A DNA stretch of 64,000 nucleotides from CAVTBX01 sp963733135. Lineage in GTDB: Bacteria; Actinomycetota; Thermoleophilia; Gaiellales; Gaiellaceae. Positions 16,446 to 23,228 of the stretch are shown one piece after another. Where the stretch lies: contig CAVTBX010000007.1 in assembly GCA_963733135.1 (NCBI GenBank), positions 1 to 64,000 on the forward strand, given 5' to 3'. How positions within the stretch are numbered: position 1 is the first letter of the stretch; every line of letters begins with the position of its first letter. The notes beneath the pieces are model-generated. The model worked only from the letters and a program-made list of their open reading frames with translations, was not told the DNA's origin and ran no database searches. Position numbers and translations under genes: made by a program.

Positions 16446-17729
16446 GCGAGCCGACGCCACGGGCGCTTGCGCTCGTCGACGGCGAGCACTATCCGGACGT
16501 CGTCAAGGCCGCGTTCGCCGAGCTTCCCGTACGACGTGGTCGCCGCCGTGATGCTGGGTGGCACCGAGAAGATCAAGGGCGGCGAGGACTATGGCGTGCC
16601 GCTCCACGAGGATCTCGGCGAGGGGCTCGACGCCGCCTCGCCGGAGGTCGTGCTGGATCTCTCGGACGAGCCGGTGCTCGACGCTGCGAAGCGGTTCCGC
16701 CTCGCGAGCCGCGCGCTCGCGGAGGGAGTGCCGTACGTCGGCTCGGATTTCCGCCTCGAGCCGGTGCCCTTCGCGCCGTTCGAACGACCTTCGCTGGCGA
16801 TCATCGGAACCGGCAAGCGTGTGGGGAAGACGGCGGTGGCCGGCCACGTCGCACGGCTACTGGCGGAGGATCGGGACGTGGTCGTCGTTGCCATGGGGCG
16901 CGGTGGACCGCCCGAGCCGGTCGTCGTGGACGCGCCGCCGACCGTCGAGAGCCTGCTCGAGCTGGCGCGAAGCGGGAGCCACGCCGCATCCGACTACCTC
17001 GAGGATGCGGCCCTGGCGCAAGTCGTGACCGTCGGATGTAGGCGCTGCGGCGGCGGGCTCGCCGGGGAGCCGTTCATCTCGAACGTCGAGGCGGGCGCTC
17101 GTGTCGCGGCCGAGCGTGAGCCCGATCTAGTCATCTTCGAAGGGAGCGGAGCGGCTCTGCCTCCGATCGAGACCGACGCGCGGCTGCTCGTGGCGGGCGC
17201 CGCGCAGGAGCTCGACTCGGTGGCGGGCTACCTGGGCCCCTACCGCCTGCTCGTCTCCGACCTCGTCGTGGTGACATCGTGCGAGGAGCCGCTTGCCTCG
17301 CCGGAGCGAGTTCGTGCTCTGCGTGAGGCGATCACCGAGATCAGCCCGAAGCTCGAGGTGGTCGAGACCGTGCTGCGCCCGCGCCCGGTCGAGCCGGTGG
17401 AGGGCAGGCAGGTCGCGTTCTTCTCCACGGCGCCCGAGGCGATTCACGATCGGCTACGCGAGCATCTCGAGGAAGAGCATGGTGCGGAGGTCGTGCTCGT
17501 CTCCGGCAACCTGAGTCGCCGCGACGAGCTGCAAGCTGATCTCGAAAAGGCGGGCGACGCCGACGTGTTCCTCGTCGAGATCAAGGCCGCGGCGATCGAG
17601 GTCGTCGCGGAGGCTGCGTCCGAGCAGGGAGTGGACGTGGTGTTCGCGGACAACGCGGTGATCGCGACCGACGACGACTTCGACGAGCGGTTGTGCGCGC
17701 TCGTCGACGCAGAGGTGACGACGGCGTGA
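16442..17729 (+). CDS. cpgS: cyclic 2,3-diphosphoglycerate synthetase, with apparent 1-nt frameshift
   Basis: Family: ATP-dependent cyclisation of 2,3-diphosphoglycerate to cyclic 2,3-DPG. The N-terminus from ATG 16442 reads ALALVDGEHYPDVVKAAFAELP, and the rest continues in the next frame as YDVVAAVMLGGTEKIKGG. The two join exactly if one C is removed from the CCC at 16526-16528. The corrected protein is about 428 residues, with a P-loop IIGTGKRVGKTAVAGH, a Cys pair GCRRCGGG and a DLVIFEGSG motif. Indel error, recoding or a fresh pseudogene are all possible. Starts and stops overlap both neighbours (ATGA, GTGA). Confidence 0.85.
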
Positions 17730-18649
17730 GTGACCGCCGACCGCCCGAGGCGCTGACCCAGCAGGAGGAGCCGCGGCTCCCCTACTCGAAGGGCCTCATG
17801 GCGAAGACGCTCGCCGGCACGGGCATCCGCCCCGAGCGGGCCTACGAGCTGGCTCGACTCATCGAGCAGGAGCTCGTCCGTGAGCATCAGGAGGACTCGT
17901 ATACGGAGGCACACCTCTACGAGGTCGCCGAGCAGATCGTGAGCACGAACGAGGGCGAGGAGGCCGTGCGCGGGCTCCGACAGTACCGCGCGCTTCAGGA
18001 GCTCGAGCTGCCGCTGATCCTGCTGGTCGGCGGCGCCACCGGCACCGGCAAGTCGACGGTCACGACCGAAGTCGCTCACCGCCTCGGTATCACCCGGGTG
18101 GCGTCGACCGATTTCGTGCGGCAGACGATGCGCGCCTTCTTCTCGGAGGGGTTCATGCCGTCGATCCACTACTCGAGCTTCGAGGCCGCGGCTGCCGTGG
18201 CAGCGCCCGAGGAAGCTCGAGACCCGACGGTCGTCGGGTTCAACGACCAGACGCGCAATGTCCTCGTCGGCGTTCGCGCCGTCATCGACCGGGCGCTGAC
18301 CGAGGGGTACTCGGTCGCCCTCGAGGGAGTCCACATCGTGCCCGGCCTCGTCCCGTCCGAGAAGGAGGGGGCGATCGTCGTCCAGGTGCTCCTGACGATC
18401 GACGACGAAGACGAGCACGCGCGCCACTTCTGGGTTCGGGACGCGATCTCCGAGGGCGTGCGGCCCGTCGACAAGTACCTGGAGGCGCTCGGCGACATCC
18501 GGCGAATCCAGTCCTACCTCGTCGAGCGGGCCGAGCGCGCCGGCGTGCCGATCTTCGAGAACTCGCGCATCGACCGGACGGTCGAGGCCATCATCCGGCT
18601 CGTGCTCGAGGAAGTCGAGAGGGCTGTGGGCTCGCCCGCGCCGGCATGA
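17726..18649 (+). CDS. 2-phosphoglycerate kinase
   Basis: 307 residues. An N-terminal ATP-cone-like regulatory region (about 20-90: YSKGLMAKTLAGTGIRPERA onward) is followed by a kinase domain with P-loop GGATGTGKST (residues 102-111). Family hallmarks are STDFVRQTMRAF, FNDQTRNVLVGVRAVIDRAL and ALEGVHIVPGLV. It phosphorylates 2-phosphoglycerate to 2,3-diphosphoglycerate, the substrate of the upstream synthetase. GTG start overlapping cpgS (GTGA); the stop overlaps the next ATG (ATGA). Together the two genes give a complete route to cyclic 2,3-DPG. Confidence 0.9.
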   Translation: MSDRRPPEALTQQEEPRLPYSKGLMAKTLAGTGIRPERAYELARLIEQELVREHQEDSYTEAHLYEVAEQIVSTNEGEEAVRGLRQYRALQELELPLILLVGGATGTGKSTVTTEVAHRLGITRVASTDFVRQTMRAFFSEGFMPSIHYSSFEAAAAVAAPEEARDPTVVGFNDQTRNVLVGVRAVIDRALTEGYSVALEGVHIVPGLVPSEKEGAIVVQVLLTIDDEDEHARHFWVRDAISEGVRPVDKYLEALGDIRRIQSYLVERAERAGVPIFENSRIDRTVEAIIRLVLEEVERAVGSPAPA

Positions 18650-19629
18650 GCCGGCCGGAGGACGAAGGCTTCTTTTGTCCGTGCGAGCTCTTCGCGGCCA
18701 CGACGGAACGGGCCGCGCTTGCCAGCGGCCGCTGGCTGGGCCGAGGTGATGTCCGCGCCGCCGAGGAGGCTGCGGTCACAGGGATGGCGGATGCGCTCGA
18801 GGCGCTCGATATCGAGGGCCACATAGTGGTCGGTGCGAACGACGACGGCGGGGTACTCGAGATAGGTAAGACGATCGGTAAGGGTGGCCGCTCCTACGAC
18901 CTCGCCGTCGATCCCCTGGAGGGGCGGAGTGTCGTGGCCCGCGGCGACTACGGGGCGATGGCGATGATTGCCGTCGGGGACAAGGGTGCGTTCCCGCAGC
19001 TTCCGAACACGTACATGCGGAAGATGGCGGTGGGGCCGGTCGCGCGGGGACGCATCGACCTCAAGAGCCAGGTCGGAGACAACGTGCGGGCAATCGCCGA
19101 GGCGTTGGGGCGGAATACGAACGACATCACCGCCATCGTGCTCGACCGGCCTCGCCATCACGACCTCGTGGAGGAAATCCGAACGGCCGGCGCGAGAATC
19201 AAGCTCATCCAGGACGGCGACGTGACGGCGTCGATCACCGCGGCGATTCGAGGGACTAACGACCATCTTGCGATCGGGATCGGTGGTGCGCGTCAGGCGC
19301 TCATGTCCGCGGCGGCCCTTCGGTGCCTGGGCGGCGAGCTCCAGGCGCAGCTCTGGCCGACGACGCGCTCCGAGATCGACGAGGCGCGCGAACACGGGAT
19401 CGAGGACGTCGAGCGGATCTTCACGACCGAGGATCTCGCGCCCGGCCATGTGATCGTGGCGGCGACCGGGGTCTCGAACTCGGATCTTCTGCGCGGCGTG
19501 CGCTACCTGGCCGACAGCGCGCGGACGCATTCGGTCGTCATGTGCACGCGGCACAACTGGGTTCGGTTCATCGACGGGATCCACTTCTTCGCGCGCGAGC
19601 GGCGCGAGGAGGTTCGGCTGCTCGGATAA
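18646..19629 (+). CDS. GlpX-like (class II FBPase superfamily) protein with altered active site
   Basis: 327 residues with clear GlpX colinearity: RWLGRGD at 30-36, AVDPLEG with Asp89, YMRKMAVGP, DGDVTASITA, GIGGARQALMSAA, LGGELQAQLWP and AATGVSNSDLLRGVR. However, the canonical GRGDK lysine is Val, GEGE-DEAPML is replaced by GANDDGGVLEIG, DPxxGT is DPLEGR, and GGAPEG is GGARQA. These are metal, catalytic and substrate-binding positions in characterised GlpX enzymes. So ordinary fructose-1,6-bisphosphatase activity is doubtful. Translationally coupled to 2-phosphoglycerate kinase, suggesting a role in 2,3-DPG metabolism (inference). Confidence 0.82.
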   Translation: MSRPEDEGFFCPCELFAATTERAALASGRWLGRGDVRAAEEAAVTGMADALEALDIEGHIVVGANDDGGVLEIGKTIGKGGRSYDLAVDPLEGRSVVARGDYGAMAMIAVGDKGAFPQLPNTYMRKMAVGPVARGRIDLKSQVGDNVRAIAEALGRNTNDITAIVLDRPRHHDLVEEIRTAGARIKLIQDGDVTASITAAIRGTNDHLAIGIGGARQALMSAAALRCLGGELQAQLWPTTRSEIDEAREHGIEDVERIFTTEDLAPGHVIVAATGVSNSDLLRGVRYLADSARTHSVVMCTRHNWVRFIDGIHFFARERREEVRLLG

Positions 19630-19805
19630 CTGTGGCGAGATCGATGCGTTTCGGCACGGTCTGGTGTGTCACACGCGCGCTTTTTCGCGTTAGGCTCGGA
19701 GCCGGGTAAGGCGGGAGGGGTCGGGTCCCGGACTACGCAGGCGCGAGATTAAGTGCACGCCAACCATTCCGACCCGACGCGCGGACGCGGAGCGACGCGC
19801 GGTGT

Positions 19806-20603
19806 CTACTCCGTGCCGAGAGGCCACGGATTCGGAACGCAGGGTGAGACGCCCTTCGTCTGCTGCACCATCACGGGCGCGCGCTCGCCTGGGCCGGGGC
19901 ATGCCGCATGGCCACGGCCGAGAAGGTGGCCGACCTCGTGATTCACGACATAGCGCCTGTAGGCGCGGAGCCGTCCTCGGTAGGACTCCGCGCCGTGTCG
20001 CCAGCGCCTGGCGTTGATCACGGCCGCCCCCTCTGTCGCGCAGGAGAAGAAGCCGTTCGTGAGGAGCGGGAAGCACAGGCGGTCGGTCAGGGCCGGCCCG
20101 GCCAGCACCACACGGAAATCCGCCGGGCCAGAGTCCACGCGCCGAAGGGCGAAGCCATCATGGGAGGCCCAGCTCCGCCGATCGAAGAGCGTTCGTTCGA
20201 CCGCCTTCGTGAACGCGATCCGATCGACTCGGAGCCCACCCTCGACCTCGACTGCGAATCGAACTACGGAGCCACCGCCCGACGCTCGACTCCCGCCAGG
20301 AACGACCACGAGCTCTCCTCGCCGGCCTGGAGCAACGACAGTCTCCTGTGGCTCGACAGGCCGAGCAGCCGTAGTCGCGGGCGGTCTTGCGGCAACGGTC
20401 TCGGCCACCCCGCTTCCGGCGGCCACGAACGTCGTCCCCGCGCTGGCCTTCGACTCCTCACCGGCGTCCGACTCCCGGCCCAGGCCAACTCCTGCGAGGG
20501 CGAGCCCGGTCGCGAGAGCGCACGAGACGGCATAGCGCCGCTGCCGGCGGACGATTCTCCGCCGGCGTGCACGCTCGAGGCTCCCTGGGCGTCTCCGAAC
20601 CAC
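19806..20603 (-). CDS. DUF3152-type secreted zinc-metallopeptidase-like protein
   Basis: 265 residues. A basic N-terminus with one hydrophobic helix (about 23-42) is followed by a low-complexity Ala/Thr/Pro linker and a C-terminal domain with HEVGHLLGRGH, the HExGHxxGxxH zinc-binding signature of metzincin-like peptidases. A conserved Cys-containing CFPLLTNGFFSCATEGAAVI precedes it. Likely anchored and extracytoplasmic. GTG start behind gggggag. Matches the actinobacterial DUF3152 family; substrate unknown. Confidence 0.8.
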   Translation of the reverse strand: MVRRRPGSLERARRRRIVRRQRRYAVSCALATGLALAGVGLGRESDAGEESKASAGTTFVAAGSGVAETVAARPPATTAARPVEPQETVVAPGRRGELVVVPGGSRASGGGSVVRFAVEVEGGLRVDRIAFTKAVERTLFDRRSWASHDGFALRRVDSGPADFRVVLAGPALTDRLCFPLLTNGFFSCATEGAAVINARRWRHGAESYRGRLRAYRRYVVNHEVGHLLGRGHAACPGPGERAPVMVQQTKGVSPCVPNPWPLGTE

Positions 20604-20694
20604 AGTCGTCTCCCCCGGCCACCTGCGCCGAGAGTCCGACCCTATTCCTACTTCCTGCGCCGTGCGGAGGAAGGCGCCTCGCTACACTCGCATC

Positions 20695-20994
20695 ATGCCG
20701 AGCCGCGAGGAGGTCATCGATGCGCTTCGAGTGGTCGAAGACCCTGAGCTCGGTATGGACATCGTCGAGCTCGGTCTCCTCTACGACGTCGAAGTCGACG
20801 GCCCCAAGGTGCACGTCGAGTACACCCTGACGTCGATGGGCTGCCCGGTCGGCCCGCTCATCGAGCAGCAGATCGCGGAAGCCGCACAGGACGTCGACGG
20901 CGTCGAGCAGGTCGAGACGGAGCTGACCTGGGATCCCCCGTGGAGCCCCGAGAAGATGTCCGACGACGCCAAGTTCGTCCTCGGCTTCGGCTAG
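20695..20994 (+). CDS. DUF59/MIP18-type metal-sulfur cluster assembly factor
   Basis: 99 residues typical of SufT/PaaD-like proteins: PSREEVIDALRVVEDPELGMDIVELGLLY, then YTLTSMGCPVGPLIEQQIAEA with the conserved Cys, then ELTWDPPWSPEKMSDDAKFVLG. Aids Fe-S cluster assembly in the cytoplasm. ATG at 20695 has TACACT 6 nt upstream, a leaderless pattern. Divergent from the DUF3152 gene. Confidence 0.9.
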   Translation: MPSREEVIDALRVVEDPELGMDIVELGLLYDVEVDGPKVHVEYTLTSMGCPVGPLIEQQIAEAAQDVDGVEQVETELTWDPPWSPEKMSDDAKFVLGFG

Positions 20995-20998
20995 CTGG

Positions 20999-21067
20999 AG
21001 CCGCCGCAGGCGGCGGGCGAGTTGCGCCGTTCTTTGCGCAACTCGTATGGAGGGCGCGGCAGCGCCC
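20999..21067. repeat. cluster of three tandem hairpins
   Basis: Immediately behind the DUF59 stop: CCGCC-gca-GGCGG (21001-21013), CGAGTTGCGC-8 nt-GCGCAACTCG (21018-21045, perfect 10-bp stem) and GGGCGC-ggca-GCGCCC (21052-21067). A GTAGGGGC-family palindrome follows. No coding potential. Confidence 0.75.
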
Positions 21068-21075
21068 GGTCACAT

Positions 21076-21102
21076 CGCGGGCGGGACAAGTCCCGCCCCT
21101 AC
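21076..21102. repeat. GTAGGGGC palindrome, copy 5 (reverse orientation)
   Basis: CGCG-GGCGGGAC-AA-GTCCCGCC-CCTAC, the reverse complement of the family. Sits at the end of a duplicated alcohol-dehydrogenase 3' fragment. Confidence 0.85.
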
Positions 21103-21166
21103 GGATGGTGGGGACGACCTTCCCGAACCGCCGGCCGCTCACCAGGTACTCGTGCGTGCACAGCGT
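21103..21166 (-). pseudogene. diverged duplicate of the alcohol dehydrogenase 3' end
   Basis: The minus-strand reading EYLVSGRRFGKVVPTI parallels the true gene end EYLESGRQFGKVILTIP at 21202-21260. The unit of about 100 bp (palindrome plus gene end) is repeated directly at roughly 85% identity by eye. A remnant of a paralogous gene or a tandem duplication. Confidence 0.65.
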
Positions 21167-21176
21167 CAGGTCACTC

Positions 21177-21205
21177 CGCGGGCGGGGAACAAGTCCCGCC
21201 CCTAC
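21177..21205. repeat. GTAGGGGC palindrome, copy 6 (reverse orientation)
   Basis: GGGCGGGGAACAAGTCCCGC core with a slightly longer centre. Its CTAC supplies the TAG stop of the alcohol dehydrogenase gene (21202-21204). Confidence 0.85.
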
Positions 21206-22182
21206 GGGATGGTGAGGATGACCTTCCCGAACTGCCGACCGCTCTCCAAATACTCGTGTGCGGCCGCTGCCTCCGCGAGCGGAAACGCCCGATCGACGAC
21301 CGGCTTCACACGGCCGCTCGCAACCAGGTCGTAAACGGCGGCAAAATCCTCGCGCGTGCCCATGGTCGAGCCCAAGATCGAGAGCTGCTTCCAGAAGACC
21401 CGGTGGAGGTTGGCCGGCGGGTTCGGCCCTGACGTCGCCCCGCAGACGACGATCCGCCCGCCTGTCTTTGCCGCCTGGAGCGACTTCGTCCAGGTCGCCT
21501 CACCGACGTGCTCGATGACGACATCGACGCCCTTGCCCGACGACTCCTTGACCGCGCCGACGACATCTCCTGAGGCGTGGTTCACGACCACGTCGGCGCC
21601 GAGCTGGCGAGCGCCCTCGAGCTTCGTGTCGTCCGAGGACGTTGCGATCACCCGTGCGCCGAGCGCCTTGGCGATCACGAGCGACGCGCTGCCGACCCCG
21701 CTTCCGACGCCCCAGACGAGCACCCACTCGCCCTCCCGTAACCCCGCTCTGGTCACGAGCATCCGATACGCCGTCTCGTAAACGAGCGGGAATGCCGCGG
21801 CTTCCTCGAACTCGAGGCCCTCGGGCAGCGGATGGACGTACTCCTGCGGCACCGCGATCAGCTCCGCGTGCGTACCGTCGCTGTGCTCGCCGATGATCTT
21901 GGCGCCGTCGTCGAGGCCGGGGTTCAGGACGACGCTCTCGCCCGGCTCGAAACCTTCGACTCCGTCGCCGAGCGCCTCGACGACGCCTGCACCGTCGGCG
22001 CCCAGGATGCGCGGCTTCGGCACGGACGGGAGACCCTGACGCACCCAGAGGTCGAGTCGGTTCAGCGACGCGGCCCGAATCCGGACGAGCACCTCGCCCG
22101 GGCCGGCAACCGGATCCTCGACGTCCTCGTCGAGGCGGAGCACCTCGGGCCCGCCGTCCTCGTGGATCCGGATCGCCCGCAC
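21202..22182 (-). CDS. zinc-type alcohol dehydrogenase/quinone oxidoreductase (MDR superfamily)
   Basis: 326 residues. The N-terminal GroES-like domain (SLNRLDLWVRQG, ILGADGAGVVEALGDGV) is followed by a Rossmann domain with VWGVGSGVGSASLVIAKALG (the NADPH-binding GxGxxG-like turn). C-terminal: AHEYLESGRQFGKVILTIP. Structural-zinc cysteines are absent, so it is closer to the quinone-oxidoreductase/zinc-free branch. Substrate unknown. The stop codon is embedded in a dispersed palindrome. Divergent from queG. Confidence 0.88.
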   Translation of the reverse strand: MRAIRIHEDGGPEVLRLDEDVEDPVAGPGEVLVRIRAASLNRLDLWVRQGLPSVPKPRILGADGAGVVEALGDGVEGFEPGESVVLNPGLDDGAKIIGEHSDGTHAELIAVPQEYVHPLPEGLEFEEAAAFPLVYETAYRMLVTRAGLREGEWVLVWGVGSGVGSASLVIAKALGARVIATSSDDTKLEGARQLGADVVVNHASGDVVGAVKESSGKGVDVVIEHVGEATWTKSLQAAKTGGRIVVCGATSGPNPPANLHRVFWKQLSILGSTMGTREDFAAVYDLVASGRVKPVVDRAFPLAEAAAAHEYLESGRQFGKVILTIP

Positions 22183-22223
22183 GGCCGAGGATCCTAGCGC
22201 CGGACGGCTGGTACGTTGGCCGC

Positions 22224-23228
22224 ATGCTGTTACAGGCGGAGCTCCAGCGCCTCGCCGACGAGATCGGCCTCGACGTGGTGGGAGCGGCGCCGGCCGAGCC
22301 CTACGAGGACACAGAGCGCCACATCCAGGAGCGGCGCGACCGCGGGCTCTTCGCCGATATGCGCTTCACGATGGCCCAGCCGGAGACCTCCTGTCATCCC
22401 GAGACCCTCCTCGAGGGAGCGCGCACCGTCGTCTCGGCGGCTCTCTGCTACTACGCGCCCGAGCCCGAGCGGCCCGCCGGCCACGGCCGGCTGCCGCGCT
22501 ACACGTGGAGCGACCATTACGCCGAGCTGCGCGAGAAGCTCGACCTGCTCGGCCGACGGCTCGGCGGCCGCTACCGGGTGCTCGTCGACGCCAACCAGCA
22601 TGTCGACCGGGAGGGCGCGGCCCGCTCGGGCGTCGGCTTCTACGGCAAGAACACCCTCCTCATCACGCGACGGCACGGCTCGTGGGTCGTGCTCGGGACG
22701 CTCGTGACCGACCTCGAGCTCGAGGCCAGCCCGCCCGTGGCGCTCGACTGTGGCTCCTGTCGGCTGTGTGTCGACGCATGTCCGACGGGGGCGCTCGACG
22801 AGCCCGGCGTCTTGGACTCGACCAAGTGCCTGTCCTACTGGAGCCAGGCGCCGGCTCCGATCCCGGAGGAGTATCGCGAGCCGCTCGGGGCCCAGGTCTA
22901 CGGCTGCGACATCTGCCAGGACGTCTGTCCGTGGAACCGCGGCGTCGAAAAGCGCCGCGCCGCAACGAGCTTGCCCGAGGGCGCCGAGCCGCACGTGTCA
23001 CTGGCCGACTGGCTCGAAGCCCCGGACGACGAGCTGGCGGAGCGCTACGACCGGCTCTATTTCCCGCGGAACGATCCGCGCTACCTACGCCGAAACGCGC
23101 TCGTGGCCGCCGGCAACTCGGGCGATCCTCGCCTCGCCGACGCTGTCGCTCTTCACGCCGAGAGCGAAGACCTGCTGCTCCGCGAGCACGCCGGCTGGGC
23201 GCTCGCGCGGCTCGCCGAAGAGTCCTAG
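22224..23228 (+). CDS. queG: epoxyqueuosine reductase
   Basis: 334 residues. A cobalamin-binding N-terminal half is followed by a ferredoxin-like domain with two [4Fe-4S] motifs, CGSCRLCVDACP and CDICQDVCPWN, and a short HEAT-like tail (SEDLLLREHAGWALARL). It performs the last step of queuosine synthesis in tRNA. queA and tgt of the same pathway occur 14 kb downstream. ATG start with TACGTT 6 nt upstream. The stop overlaps the convergent pafBC stop. Confidence 0.95.
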   Translation: MLLQAELQRLADEIGLDVVGAAPAEPYEDTERHIQERRDRGLFADMRFTMAQPETSCHPETLLEGARTVVSAALCYYAPEPERPAGHGRLPRYTWSDHYAELREKLDLLGRRLGGRYRVLVDANQHVDREGAARSGVGFYGKNTLLITRRHGSWVVLGTLVTDLELEASPPVALDCGSCRLCVDACPTGALDEPGVLDSTKCLSYWSQAPAPIPEEYREPLGAQVYGCDICQDVCPWNRGVEKRRAATSLPEGAEPHVSLADWLEAPDDELAERYDRLYFPRNDPRYLRRNALVAAGNSGDPRLADAVALHAESEDLLLREHAGWALARLAEES

